Positions 7,638 to 17,232 of a DNA stretch of 64,000 nucleotides are shown piece by piece; position 1 is the first letter of the stretch; the number at the start of each line of letters is the position of its first letter. Under the pieces are notes generated by a model. That model made no database searches. It saw only the letters and a list, made by a program, of their open reading frames with translations, and was not told the origin of the DNA. The DNA comes from Candidatus Sericytochromatia bacterium (GTDB lineage Bacteria > Cyanobacteriota > Sericytochromatia > UBA7694): positions 45,405 through 109,404 of the forward strand of contig JADMKE010000036.1 of the NCBI GenBank assembly GCA_018780035.1, in the 5' to 3' direction. Made by a program: the position numbers and the translations under genes.

Positions 7638-10244
7638 TTAGATTTTTTGAATCGAACGGGCCAAAAAAGGGCGATCCGCCTGAAAATTTTGAATACTTTT
7701 ACGCAAAATTTCGTCAACAGATTCTTTGCGTCGGGTATCAAAACCAGCCAATTGCCTCAAATGGTACTCTGCATTGCGCCGAATTTTTTCGACCTGCTGG
7801 GCCACCTGTTGACGCTCCGTTTGACGGGAAGTCTGTTGCTCAGACAACAAGGTATTAAGTTGCTCAGTGGTTTTGAGCACCTCTTCGAGCCAAGCCTGGG
7901 TCGCCTTTTCCAGACTCTGGGGATCTGGTTTGGCCGTTTGACTCAGCAAAGCCTGGGCTTCGTTGGCTTTGGCAACCAAGGCTTGGAGTTCTGCGTCCAA
8001 TTGGCTTTTTAAAGCCTCATTCAACTGATCACTGACCTTAAACAAATCCCCAAACTGGGCTTGCAGATCTTGGGCCTGTTGCAGTAAAAACTGGCTGAAT
8101 TCGGCCATTAAATGGCCGCGAATCAAACTATTTTTAGATTGACTTAAGTTATTATCTACCTGCTCCAGTAACGCTGGCACGCGCTCCAATGCTCCATCGA
8201 TCCGGGCCTGTAAATAATCAGTGAGCAATTCTCTCGGCAGAATATCAGCCAGAATGGGGTTTTGAAGCTTTTCATCCAGCTGCCCATTGGTTTTTTTCAA
8301 ATCATCGATTTTTTCTTTAAAAACAGAGACCATCTCTGTCTGCTCTCTTACACGGGAATCTAAAGTAGCCGCTTCCTGATCTGCGCGGGTTTGTAACTGC
8401 GCCACGGCGGCCACGGCGGCGGCCAATTTTTTGTCCAACTCTTGCAATTTGGCAGTTTGCCCTTGCAAAGCAGCTTGCAGGTAGTCACCCAGATTCTCTG
8501 GCCCCAGGGCCTGACCATTGCGTTTAAAAACCGGCGAACCGCTGTTGAGTTCCAGCGAAAGTCCATGTTCAGCCAGGATTTTATTCAGCTCCGCCAATTT
8601 TTCAGGTGAACTGAACTGCTGTAAAAAACCGAGGTTCCCGGATTGCACTTGTTGAATCAAGCCATTGAGCATCTGCTGTTTTTCTGCTGCCACACGGGCC
8701 TGTGCTGCTGTTTCCTGCTGTTGTCCCTGGGCCACACCCAAATCAGTCAGGGTCTGATCAAACTGCACCCGCAATTTCTGGATTTCGGCATCATTGTGCA
8801 TGATTTCGGCTTCAAACGCCTCGACTTCATTCAATAAAATCTGGCTTTTAGCAATGACCTCCAGGGTCTCGGTCAGAGCTTGCAATTGGGTCGGAGTGAT
8901 ACCCGCTGCAGTGGGGTTATTGACACGCTGAATCATCTGGGCGGTCTGTTTTAACTGCCCCAATTCCTGGGTGGTCACTTCCTGTTTATTCGCCAGATTG
9001 TAGAGTTTTCCATCCTGAAAACGCAGCCCCAAAGAACGCAAGAGCTCATTTTCCTGAGCAGAAAGAGAAGCCCCTTTTGGGTTCAGTTTATCCAAAATAC
9101 CGCTCAATTGGGCCATCTCAGGCTTTTTATAGTTGAGCAGAGCCTGTACAACAACATAGCCCATCTTGGACTTAAAATCCACGTTCGGGGCAACGCGGCG
9201 CTGAGAGTTCCCATCGATTAAAACGGCATTTGAACCTGGACCGCGTCCCTCAAGGACGCCCAGACGTACCTGCTCCTGAAAGAGTTCGGCCAGATCCGCG
9301 CCCTGATTGTGGATCAATCCGGTCAGGCCAGCAATGTCGCCGTCTTCCTCAAAATTCAGACGCCGCAACTCATTGTCATTCATTTTGAGCATTTGGTCAT
9401 AAAATTGATTCCGATCGTTGACCAAAACAGCTTGAGGACTATTCTGAGCCGCCCCTTTACTGGCAATGGCAGTGTCCCGGGGGGCCTGCGCCTGCTGCTC
9501 ACTCCAAGCCTGATAGCCCCAAGCCACTGTACGCAACTCAGATACAATCGCTTCTGAGAGCAGGGCCGGTCGTCGGGCCAAAGCGGGAACCTTTTCAAAA
9601 ACGGCCTGCAATTGGGACATACTTGGACGCTCTTGGCTCGCCGTCAACGTCTTTACCAGTTCATCAACACAGGCATTGGCCAAGGTGGGGTTCTTCAGGT
9701 GCAAGCGCTGCAACTCGTGGGTCATCTCATTTCTGAGCAGATGCACTTGTACCTCTGAGAGCAATTTGCGATCAGGTACAGCTGCAGACAAGCGTTTTTC
9801 TTCTTCAGGGCTCAAAGGCTTATGGACACGCACTTTTTCCATGATAACCAAGAGTTGGTCGACTTCTTCTGGAGATTTTTCTTGAATGGCACTGACTGCT
9901 TTTTGAATATGGGGCAGCTGGGCCCAATTCGCATCAATCTTAAAATTTTTACCCGCTTCTGCAGACAAAGAGTTGTCTGAGCGATCCATTTTGGCCAAGG
10001 CCACTTGGACCACATTTTCAACCGGTTCCCCTTTTTCCAATAAGCTGACAGCGGCGATCACATCGGGATTATCCAGATTGGCAATAAAGGTCAGTTCATC
10101 CTGGGTCGGATTGGGCCCCAATTCCTGTCGCAGTTCATGCAGTTCTTTTGCTGTGACTTTCCCATCGTTCTTTAGCGCTTGGTGGGCTTTTTGCAGCAAT
10201 TGGGAAGAAAGAGGGCCAGTACCGGTGTGCTCAGAACGAATCAT
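7638..10244 (-). CDS. Large coiled-coil protein with an N-terminal EF-hand-like motif
   Basis: 868 residues, family not recognised. Residues about 15-50 contain KNDGKVTAKELHELRQEL, which resembles one calcium-binding EF-hand loop-helix and is followed by a second helical segment. Most of the rest is predicted helix, with long heptad-like coiled coils at about 470-540 and 600-700, and a Gln-rich C-terminal third (LVAKANEAQALLSQTAKP). There is no signal peptide or membrane segment. The start is secure: AAGGAG lies 6 nt before ATG 10244. It shares its general style (EF-hand, coiled coil, no signal) with the products at 23411 and 60529. A structural or secreted role is inference. It is coupled to the downstream dioxygenase. 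Confidence 0.7.
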   Translation of the reverse strand: MIRSEHTGTGPLSSQLLQKAHQALKNDGKVTAKELHELRQELGPNPTQDELTFIANLDNPDVIAAVSLLEKGEPVENVVQVALAKMDRSDNSLSAEAGKNFKIDANWAQLPHIQKAVSAIQEKSPEEVDQLLVIMEKVRVHKPLSPEEEKRLSAAVPDRKLLSEVQVHLLRNEMTHELQRLHLKNPTLANACVDELVKTLTASQERPSMSQLQAVFEKVPALARRPALLSEAIVSELRTVAWGYQAWSEQQAQAPRDTAIASKGAAQNSPQAVLVNDRNQFYDQMLKMNDNELRRLNFEEDGDIAGLTGLIHNQGADLAELFQEQVRLGVLEGRGPGSNAVLIDGNSQRRVAPNVDFKSKMGYVVVQALLNYKKPEMAQLSGILDKLNPKGASLSAQENELLRSLGLRFQDGKLYNLANKQEVTTQELGQLKQTAQMIQRVNNPTAAGITPTQLQALTETLEVIAKSQILLNEVEAFEAEIMHNDAEIQKLRVQFDQTLTDLGVAQGQQQETAAQARVAAEKQQMLNGLIQQVQSGNLGFLQQFSSPEKLAELNKILAEHGLSLELNSGSPVFKRNGQALGPENLGDYLQAALQGQTAKLQELDKKLAAAVAAVAQLQTRADQEAATLDSRVREQTEMVSVFKEKIDDLKKTNGQLDEKLQNPILADILPRELLTDYLQARIDGALERVPALLEQVDNNLSQSKNSLIRGHLMAEFSQFLLQQAQDLQAQFGDLFKVSDQLNEALKSQLDAELQALVAKANEAQALLSQTAKPDPQSLEKATQAWLEEVLKTTEQLNTLLSEQQTSRQTERQQVAQQVEKIRRNAEYHLRQLAGFDTRRKESVDEILRKSIQNFQADRPFLARSIQKI

Positions 10245-10360
10245 GAAAGTCTCCTTGAGATAAAAAGCTTGTTTGAGCTATATACCCTTCATCCCCAGGT
10301 AAAAAACGGGCTTAGCCTATTTTTATTAAAAGCTTAATTTTTCTCGAAAGCAAAAGCGAA

Positions 10361-10400
10361 AAAACAAAGGGCGGCGCTCTTTTGGGAAAAAGCGCCGCCC
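10361..10400 (-). terminator. Terminator of the propeller lipoprotein gene
   Basis: A perfect 10-bp GC-rich stem, GGGCGGCGCT (10369-10378) / AGCGCCGCCC (10391-10400), is followed on the minus strand by a TTTGTTTTTT tract. It ends transcription from 12914 just before the 868-residue gene's promoter region. Confidence 0.85.
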
Positions 10401-10430
10401 ACAAAGGTCAATCAAAGAACTGAGACGCCC

Positions 10431-12914
10431 TCAAGATTGGGGAATCCCTTTAAGATAAGCCATTCCCTGCCCGCCATTGGCACTGTTCTGCGACCAAGTC
10501 GCGGGCTCAGAATCCACCACAGTATAAGTGCCTGCGGGCAACGTCACCTGGGGCTCGGTATACCAATAGGCATTGGGCACCCCGCCCTGGCCTGGACGGG
10601 TCATCACAGCCCAAGGGCCGTAGAGTTTGCCACTGCTGTCTTTGAGGCCAATGGTGCCGCCCGGTGATCCTTGGGCATTGTTCCAGTGATAGGTCTGCAG
10701 GTAGGTGATCTTACTGGCTTGGGCCAGGTTAAACTGGGTGGCCGAAGTCGGTAAATTAAACACGGCCTGGATATTGCCATTGTCGAAGAGTACCTGATCC
10801 TGCACAGCCGGTGTGGGTGAGGCCATCGGCACCGCACTGCCCAGATTGGGGCCGACCCAGAGCAATTGTTTCCCTTCGTTGACCACCACCAGCAGGTGAT
10901 CCCCAGCTGGGTTAAAGGCCAAATAACCCGGTTTGGGCACCCCCGTCAGATAGGGCACAGGCGATGAATAATCCGGCCCACCTTTGAGCACCTGATTCTG
11001 GCTTGGGTAACTCCAGTACAAAGCCTTGTCAAACTGGCCACCCCCGGCTGCCAAGCCGCCAAAATTGGTGTCTTTTGCGGCTTCCGCCATCAATTTGGGT
11101 GTTCCATTGGGTTGAATCAGGTATAAACCAGGCGTACCGCCAAAGGGCCAACCACCCGCACTGTTTAAGGCGTAGAGTTCGTGGCGGGAATCGAGATAAG
11201 CCAGAGAGAATAATCCTGGCGGAATTTCGCTATCGAGCAGGCCCACCTCTTGTTCGCTGCCAGCGGGCAGATACCAGATATTGTCGTTTTCGAAATCGGC
11301 AAAATACCAACCGGCATCGCTACTGGGAGTATCTTTGAGCTGGAGGGGCGTCAGGCCCTTGCCGATCTGCACCAGATACTGTCCATCACAGACCACAGTC
11401 AAATTGCCGCTTTGGGGGTCAAAGCGCAGTTCGTTGGGTTTTGGCAAACCTTTGACCACAACCGTGGTAGTACCATCTGCGGCAATTTTTAAGACATTGC
11501 CGCTCTGGCGCTCCAGGGTGTAGAGCCCAGCCCCATGTGGGCCTTTGTCGGTATAAGCGAGGCCGTCCCAGTCTTTGCCTTCGGGCGCTTGGGCATAGAG
11601 ACTGGCCAAGCCGCCTGAAATCTGGTACACACCACGCACCCCAGGACCAGAACCCCACCAGGATCCTGCTTCGATCCGGTTCAGGAAAAACAAGCTCTGG
11701 TTGAGACTGTCATAAGCCAGAGAGGCCAAAGCACCCGGGATTGTGCCTTTGCTGCTATCCAAGGTCCCCGTTTCCGCCGCTGTGGCGTCGGCTTTGAACC
11801 AGACATTGTCGTTTTCAAAATCGCTAAAGTACACGCCGCCCTGGGGAGCGGGCAAAATATCATGCAGGCCATCGTGGCCTTGGGCATTTTTCCACTCGGT
11901 GACACTGCCATCGGGATTAAACTGGTAAATGCCACGGGTTTGCACCCCTGCAGCAGGGGCAAAATCCATACTCACCACAGGCACGCCGTTGACCACAGCC
12001 CCATGCCGCCAAATCGGGCCGCGCAACAAATCATGGCTACCATAGACCGTGGCTTTGCCCAATGGGTCAAGTTTGAGCAAGGTCTGCCGGTTGAGTGAGC
12101 TGGTCATGATATAGAGCGTGCCATCAGGTGCATAAAAATGGGTCCCCAGCGGCCCTAAGGTGTAGTTCGAGCGCAAAACCTGCATTTGCATGCCCGCAGG
12201 AATTTCAACCCCCTTCAATTCAGCCGGAAGCAAAAAATCTGTGCGCGGCACACGGGCAATCTCCTGGGTGCCACCGTGATCTGCTTTGAGTTTAAGGGGG
12301 GTCGATGAGCCATCGGGACGCAGCGTATAGATCCCGCCAAAGCGATTGCCCCCGTCAGGGTAATAGTCAATCGCAGCCAGATAACCGTCGCCGGATTTTA
12401 AAGGCACTGCTGCTTTGCCGTTGATGCCTGCCAGCAAGTCCCCCGTCACAGCGGTTTTCCAGCCGCCACAGGCATCGGTGGTGGAAAATTCCTGTTTGCT
12501 GCGATCAGAAGAAAAAACCTGGGCCTGGCCCTGATCGTCAAAGAAGACATCCCCAACTTTAAAAGGGGTCTCATACAACCGTGCGTTCATACCCGGCGGC
12601 ACCGTTAAGCCCGTAGGCAGAGGCAGCTCTTTCAAAACGGCTGCAGCTCCGCAACCTGTAACAGGCGGCGCTGAAGATGGAGCCAAAGTGGGCAGCGGCG
12701 CGGGGGTAGCACTTTGGCCTGGGGCGGGGGGCACCACCAGCGGGGCCGAGGGCGTGGGTTGCGGTGTGGGGCTACTCGCCACAGGTGAAGGACTGCCCAC
12801 AGGAACAGAGGGTGTGGGACTGTTGCCAGGGTTTGGCAAAAGCGGAGCCGGGCCACAGGCGGTGAGACTCAAGGCGAGCAAAGCAGAGAGAGGGAATCGG
12901 GTTGATGTGTACAT
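10431..12914 (-). CDS. Beta-propeller lipoprotein with a C-terminal beta domain
   Basis: 827 residues. It has a lipoprotein signal peptide with lipobox LTAC, then a Pro/Ser/Thr-rich linker (about residues 22-85), then a long NHL/SMP-30-like propeller. Blade motifs repeat, for example YFSDFENDNVWF and YFADFENDNIWY, with LRPDGS and LIQPNGT turns. The last 110 residues form a separate beta-sandwich-like domain (strands around YLQTYHWNNAQGSPGG and LPAGTYTVVDSEPATW). It should sit on the cell surface or in the periplasm and bind or sense something; no catalytic residues are evident. The start is ATG 12914, with TTGGAGG at 12926-12920. It is monocistronic, with its own terminator. Confidence 0.75.
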   Translation of the reverse strand: MYTSTRFPLSALLALSLTACGPAPLLPNPGNSPTPSVPVGSPSPVASSPTPQPTPSAPLVVPPAPGQSATPAPLPTLAPSSAPPVTGCGAAAVLKELPLPTGLTVPPGMNARLYETPFKVGDVFFDDQGQAQVFSSDRSKQEFSTTDACGGWKTAVTGDLLAGINGKAAVPLKSGDGYLAAIDYYPDGGNRFGGIYTLRPDGSSTPLKLKADHGGTQEIARVPRTDFLLPAELKGVEIPAGMQMQVLRSNYTLGPLGTHFYAPDGTLYIMTSSLNRQTLLKLDPLGKATVYGSHDLLRGPIWRHGAVVNGVPVVSMDFAPAAGVQTRGIYQFNPDGSVTEWKNAQGHDGLHDILPAPQGGVYFSDFENDNVWFKADATAAETGTLDSSKGTIPGALASLAYDSLNQSLFFLNRIEAGSWWGSGPGVRGVYQISGGLASLYAQAPEGKDWDGLAYTDKGPHGAGLYTLERQSGNVLKIAADGTTTVVVKGLPKPNELRFDPQSGNLTVVCDGQYLVQIGKGLTPLQLKDTPSSDAGWYFADFENDNIWYLPAGSEQEVGLLDSEIPPGLFSLAYLDSRHELYALNSAGGWPFGGTPGLYLIQPNGTPKLMAEAAKDTNFGGLAAGGGQFDKALYWSYPSQNQVLKGGPDYSSPVPYLTGVPKPGYLAFNPAGDHLLVVVNEGKQLLWVGPNLGSAVPMASPTPAVQDQVLFDNGNIQAVFNLPTSATQFNLAQASKITYLQTYHWNNAQGSPGGTIGLKDSSGKLYGPWAVMTRPGQGGVPNAYWYTEPQVTLPAGTYTVVDSEPATWSQNSANGGQGMAYLKGIPQS

Positions 12915-12946
12915 AAATGCCTCCAAATAGGGCCTTTTCTGATTTG

Positions 12947-12952
12947 AGTATA
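12947..12952 (-). promoter_or_regulatory. -10 element of the propeller lipoprotein gene
   Basis: TATACT reads on the minus strand, 33 bp upstream of ATG 12914. No convincing -35 hexamer was found at 16-18 bp. Confidence 0.35.
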
Positions 12953-13048
12953 GGTAAAAAAAAGCCCCTATCCGATGATAGATATCGTCTCAATCATTGA
13001 TTCCGGTCAAAGATCTGAGAGAGCCATTCTCCCCCACCGAGATTTTGT

Positions 13049-13054
13049 TACAAT
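13049..13054 (+). promoter_or_regulatory. -10 element of the biotin carboxylase gene
   Basis: TACAAT (five of six consensus positions) lies 33 bp upstream of ATG 13088 in the divergent intergenic region. The -35 is weak. Confidence 0.4.
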
Positions 13055-13087
13055 GCTCTCAACACACATAGCAACAGGAAAAAAACC

Positions 13088-14845
13088 ATGCTGAGAAAAG
13101 TTTTGATTGCCAACCGGGGTGAAATTGCGATTCGCATTCTCAGGGCCTGCCAGGAAATGGGCATTGCCACCGTGGCCGTTTATGCCGAAGACGACCGCCA
13201 GAGTAAACATGTGCGTCTGGCCGATGAAGCTTTTCTCCTGCCCGGCAGCCAACTCAGCGAAACCTATTTAAATATTCAGGCCCTGATTGAGATTGCCCAA
13301 AAATCCGGGGCCGAGGGCATTCATCCCGGCTACGGTTTTTTATCCGAAAACGCTGGATTTTCGCTGGCCTGCCGCGAAAACGGGGTTGTTTTTATTGGCC
13401 CCAGTCCAGAGGTTATCGAAGCCATGGGCAGCAAGCTCCTGGCCCGCGAACGCATGAAAGCGGCAGGGGTGCCGATCACCCCTGGCAGCCCCAAGCTGAG
13501 CAGCTTGGGTGAAGCCCAGGAATGGTCCGAAAAAATTGGCTATCCACTGCTGCTCAAAGCCAGCGCCGGAGGCGGGGGGCGGGGCATGAAACGGGTGATG
13601 AATGCCGAAGAATTGCCCAGTGCCTATGATGCCGCCATGCGCGAAAGCAAAAGTTATTTCTCAGACGACACAGTCTATCTGGAAAAACTGGTCACAGCCC
13701 CGCGCCACGTCGAAGTCCAAATTTTGGCAGATACCCACGGCCAGGTGATTCACCTCGGCGAGCGCGATTGTTCGGTGCAGCGCCGCAATCAAAAGCTGAT
13801 CGAAGAGACCCCTGCGCCCAACTTACCCCCAGACGTGCGCCAGAAATTACTTGATGCTGCCGTAGCGGGTGCCCAGGCAATTGGCTATACCGGCGCTGGC
13901 ACCTTTGAATTTGTGGTGCAAAACAACAGCGAACCGTATTTCATGGAAGTCAATACCCGCTTGCAGGTCGAACACCCGATCACCGAAATGGTCACACGGG
14001 TCGATTTGGTCAAAGAGCAATTGCGGATTGCCTCAGGCCTGCCCCTGAGCTATCGCCAAGAAGAGATTCGCTTTGAAGGCCACGCGCTTGAATGCCGAAT
14101 CACCGTTGAAGATGCCTGCCAAAACTTCAGACCTGTGCCCGGCTTGATTGGTCGCTACGAAGAGCCCGCGGGCTTTGGCGTGCGGGTCGACAGTATGCCT
14201 TACGCCGGTTATGAAATCCCGCGCAGCTATGACTCACTTTTGGCCAAACTGGTCACCTGGGCCCCGACACGGGCCGAAGCCCTGGCACGGATGCAGCGGG
14301 CCCTCAAGGAGTACACGATCGAAGGTGTGACCACCTTGATTCCGTTTTTCCAATGGGCACTGAATGTGCCCGCTTTTGCCGAAGGCCATTACGATACCGG
14401 TTTTGTGGGCAAATACTTTGAGCCCAGCCATCTGACAATGCCACCTGCTCCCACCCAGGCGGAAAGCACACCGCACCACCGCGAAGTGGTGGATGTCGAG
14501 GTCAATGGTCGCTATTTTCAGGTCGCGCTCTATTTGCCAGAAATGTCGATTCATTCAAGTGCCAACACGACAGCCAGCGCTCCCAAAGGGCCCGCCAGCG
14601 GCAAAAGCAGTCGCAAAGACAGCAGCAACCAAAGCCAGATTCCTGCGCCCATGGCAGGTACGGTTGTCAAAGTCGCAGTCGAAGCGGGTCAACTTGTAGA
14701 AAGTGGCCAATTGCTCTGTATTATTGAGTCGATGAAAATGGAAAACGATCTGCTCTCCCCTCGCAGCGGCACAGTCAAAAAAGTCCCGATCCAGGCCGGA
14801 GAAAAGGTTCAAGCAGGTGCTCTGCTCGTGGAGTTTGAAGCCTAA
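13088..14845 (+). CDS. Biotin carboxylase fused to a biotin carboxyl carrier domain
   Basis: 585 residues in two parts. Residues 1-445 are a biotin carboxylase (KVLIANRGEIAIRIL, IHPGYGFLSENA, ATP-grasp glycine loop GGGGRGMK, EVNTRLQVEHP). After a Ser/Lys-rich linker (about 485-510), residues 515-585 are a biotinyl/lipoyl domain whose target lysine is Lys550 in ESMKMEN. This is the alpha-subunit architecture of acyl-CoA (acetyl-, propionyl- or methylcrotonyl-CoA) carboxylases, where bicarbonate and ATP carboxylate biotin. The usual motif is AMKM; here Glu-Ser precedes MKM. No carboxyltransferase gene lies next to it, so the substrate is open. AccC with AccB in one chain for fatty-acid synthesis is the alternative reading. 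Confidence 0.9.
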   Translation: MLRKVLIANRGEIAIRILRACQEMGIATVAVYAEDDRQSKHVRLADEAFLLPGSQLSETYLNIQALIEIAQKSGAEGIHPGYGFLSENAGFSLACRENGVVFIGPSPEVIEAMGSKLLARERMKAAGVPITPGSPKLSSLGEAQEWSEKIGYPLLLKASAGGGGRGMKRVMNAEELPSAYDAAMRESKSYFSDDTVYLEKLVTAPRHVEVQILADTHGQVIHLGERDCSVQRRNQKLIEETPAPNLPPDVRQKLLDAAVAGAQAIGYTGAGTFEFVVQNNSEPYFMEVNTRLQVEHPITEMVTRVDLVKEQLRIASGLPLSYRQEEIRFEGHALECRITVEDACQNFRPVPGLIGRYEEPAGFGVRVDSMPYAGYEIPRSYDSLLAKLVTWAPTRAEALARMQRALKEYTIEGVTTLIPFFQWALNVPAFAEGHYDTGFVGKYFEPSHLTMPPAPTQAESTPHHREVVDVEVNGRYFQVALYLPEMSIHSSANTTASAPKGPASGKSSRKDSSNQSQIPAPMAGTVVKVAVEAGQLVESGQLLCIIESMKMENDLLSPRSGTVKKVPIQAGEKVQAGALLVEFEA

Positions 14846-14966
14846 ACCTGGGGGCGAACCCCGTCGGGGGTCTCGGACCAGCCCCATTCAGACAGGTTGT
14901 GGCGGGCAGAGATGGTTGGCTCCAGAGCTGCACTGGTGTGAGGAAGAATAGGATTTTCGGTCACAG

Positions 14967-14994
14967 TTTTCAAAAAAGGGCTTCATGTTAAAAT
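14967..14994 (+). promoter_or_regulatory. Possible promoter for a leaderless small membrane gene
   Basis: TTTTCA (14967-14972) and TAAAAT (14989-14994) are 16 bp apart. TAAAAT ends only 6 nt before ATG 15001, so transcription would start at or next to the start codon. Confidence 0.4.
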
Positions 14995-15000
14995 GAGTCT

Positions 15001-15249
15001 ATGCAACATGATGAACGATTGGGCCGAAGTTTATTTTTACTTTTAATCACGCGTATTTTTGCGCTGTCAATTTTTTGTTTGCTATTTTATGCACTTTATT
15101 CGGGTGCAATTGTTTCACCTTGGCACTTTCCCGTTGGCTTCTTGGCAATAATCCTTGTTCTTCTTGTGTTCCGGCCGGTCTCTCCTTCGTCGGGCTCAGA
15201 ATGGGGCCGCCAATTGGCTGTAAAGCGCTCTCATAAAAAAGCTTCCTGA
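15001..15249 (+). CDS. Small two-helix membrane protein
   Basis: 82 residues with two hydrophobic helices (about 10-32 and 41-58) and a basic C-terminal tail ending KRSHKKAS. No family is recognised. No ribosome binding site precedes ATG 15001, but a TAAAAT box ends 6 nt upstream, which fits a leaderless transcript. It converges with the kinase-hydrolase fusion gene, 24 bp away. It could be a small membrane regulator or a spurious frame. Confidence 0.45.
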   Translation: MQHDERLGRSLFLLLITRIFALSIFCLLFYALYSGAIVSPWHFPVGFLAIILVLLVFRPVSPSSGSEWGRQLAVKRSHKKAS

Positions 15250-15273
15250 AATATCTGAGATAACCCAGACAAT

Positions 15274-17202
15274 TTAAGCCAAAAACTGCAGTAAGGCATC
15301 CAGACAATCCTGGGGAATGCCATTGCGCCAGGTATCGTGCCGCAGCGAAGCTGCGTGTTTGCCACTGTAAAAAGCGGTGTTTTCGCCGTCCAAACGCCCA
15401 CAAATTTGGGTGAATTTGTCCTGTTGTGGGTGCAGCACCAAATGCGGAAAGCCCTGCGGCAAGCGCAAAGCTTGCTCAAAAGGCTGGTCAGGCAGGCCAC
15501 CTTTGGCCAATTCGGCTTGCAAAGCCTGGGGTGAGACCCCATGGCATTGTCCCAAATAGAAAAGCAGATCCATCGGTTTTTTGACAGGAGAATCCAACAC
15601 CAGCCTTTCAATCAGCGGGTGCACGCCACTTAAAAGCACCGCCGAGATACAGGCATAAGAGGCAGCCATCAGCGTCAAACCGGGGCATTGCCAAAACTGG
15701 GCCAGGTATTCGAGCAAATACCAAAGCAATTGGGTCTCAAGGACACCCCCACCCAAAAGCCGCTGGCCCTGGGGATTTTGTCCACCCAGATAGGCGATCA
15801 AAAAACGGCCTTCGAGCCCAGCGGCCTGCAAAGCCGCCACCAAAGGCAAAGCCGCTTCGGGCTTGGCGCGAAAACCCGGCAAAAGCAAATAGGTACGTTC
15901 ACAGGCTCCCACCGAGACCACCAAGAGTTCCAAAAACGCCCGTTCGGGCCAGGGCGAAAGTGAGAGCCGAAAATGCCGCTTGTTCTGATCTTGGCCGAGA
16001 TAGCGCTCAGCAAAACCCAGATCCATCGGCAGGGGATCGTGGCAATAAATATCCGTGGGACGGTGCCCCCCTTCCGGCAGGGCCAGATCTGACCAATGGC
16101 GGTAAGGCATGACCTGCAGGCGGGGAGAAATCCGCACAGGCTCAGCGGTTTCAGTCTGGCTTTGATTGAGTCTTTGCTTTAATGCTTGAGTAAGCCCGCG
16201 ATTCAGGCCACTTTGCAGGCAATCTTGCAAAGCCAGCGGACTGCTTCCCGCAGGCCAGATCTCTGGCAAAAACAAAGGGGCATTATGCTGCCTGCGCGGC
16301 ATGGCCAAAGCCAGCAAGAGCGGGTTTTGGGCCCGCAGGGGAAGGCGATAATCGGAGGCGATTTCCAGAACTGCGGCCACATCTGACTCAGAGCGAAAGG
16401 GAATTTCGGCCTGAGGCCCCGAAAGGGATTGCGCAAAAAAAGGCAGGGGCTCAGCATCTACGGGCAACCAGGTCAACAGGGGCTCCAAAAACACCTCATA
16501 AGCACTCTGCAATTCGGGTTCGGGCAAATTGAGTGACAAAACCGAAGGCCGCGATTCCGCCTGCCTGAGTTTGGGACTGAAATAAGCCAGATATTGCTGC
16601 CAATCGGGCTTCAACAATAATTGGGCAAAGGGACTCGGTTGAATTTTGGGGCCGGTATCAAGCAGGCAGAAATCGGTCTCTTGCCAAACCAGATTTTTGG
16701 GTGACAGATCGAGCAGATAGCCCTTTGCGCGATAAAAATCTGCGGCTTGGCTCAACAGCCTTTCCACGGCCAAGGTCTGAATCTGGGTCGGGGACTGTTC
16801 CACCAGCAAAGCCTGCAAGGTGGGACCCGACACCCACTCTTTGAGCAGCACCGTCTCGGAAGCCGCCAAGACAGGCGCAACAGACCAGCCTGCCGCTTGC
16901 AAAAGCCGTGCCACTTCGGCCTCGGTGGCCAAAAGTTGGCGCAGAAAGGCCACCGAGGCGCGAATCTGTTTGAGCGCGTAGATTTGCTCTCCGTCGCAGA
17001 CCTGTACGCAATAGACAGAACCAATCAAACCGGCTCCAGCAAAGGCCAAAACCCGGTAGAGCTGCCGGCCAATAGGCAAACAGGCACCCACGGGAAGAAC
17101 AACCGAAGCCGCCAATAATTGCTGTTTGAGTCGGGGACTCTTGACAACAGCACTGAGCAGCCCCAGTTGTTCGTCTGAAAGTTTTAAAAAAGCCGTCTGC
17201 AC
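15274..17202 (-). CDS. Atypical kinase-like / alpha-beta-hydrolase-like fusion protein
   Basis: About 642 residues. The N-terminal third reads as a divergent protein-kinase fold: glycine-rich loop LAFAGAGLIGSVY, Lys78 in ALKQI, catalytic-loop-like LDLSPKN (Asp165, Asn170) and metal-site LLDTG (Asp182). A middle linker of about 230 residues follows. The last 215 residues look like an alpha/beta hydrolase: LLLPGF strand-loop, a nucleophile elbow reading AASYA instead of GxSxG, an Asp in HPQQDKF and a His in LRHDTW. I know of no described family with this combination. The GTG at 17202 is chosen because GGAG (17214-17211) sits 8 nt upstream; the TTG at 17217 would overlap that site. The TerB-like gene lies 30 nt upstream and should be co-transcribed. 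Confidence 0.65.
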   Translation of the reverse strand: MQTAFLKLSDEQLGLLSAVVKSPRLKQQLLAASVVLPVGACLPIGRQLYRVLAFAGAGLIGSVYCVQVCDGEQIYALKQIRASVAFLRQLLATEAEVARLLQAAGWSVAPVLAASETVLLKEWVSGPTLQALLVEQSPTQIQTLAVERLLSQAADFYRAKGYLLDLSPKNLVWQETDFCLLDTGPKIQPSPFAQLLLKPDWQQYLAYFSPKLRQAESRPSVLSLNLPEPELQSAYEVFLEPLLTWLPVDAEPLPFFAQSLSGPQAEIPFRSESDVAAVLEIASDYRLPLRAQNPLLLALAMPRRQHNAPLFLPEIWPAGSSPLALQDCLQSGLNRGLTQALKQRLNQSQTETAEPVRISPRLQVMPYRHWSDLALPEGGHRPTDIYCHDPLPMDLGFAERYLGQDQNKRHFRLSLSPWPERAFLELLVVSVGACERTYLLLPGFRAKPEAALPLVAALQAAGLEGRFLIAYLGGQNPQGQRLLGGGVLETQLLWYLLEYLAQFWQCPGLTLMAASYACISAVLLSGVHPLIERLVLDSPVKKPMDLLFYLGQCHGVSPQALQAELAKGGLPDQPFEQALRLPQGFPHLVLHPQQDKFTQICGRLDGENTAFYSGKHAASLRHDTWRNGIPQDCLDALLQFLA

Positions 17203-17232
17203 AAGACTAGCTCCCAAAGGAGCCTGGGCAAC

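Noticed and set aside
14857..14871. Hairpin ACCCC/GGGGT after the biotin carboxylase
   Set aside because: Only five pairs and no T tract; not called as a terminator.
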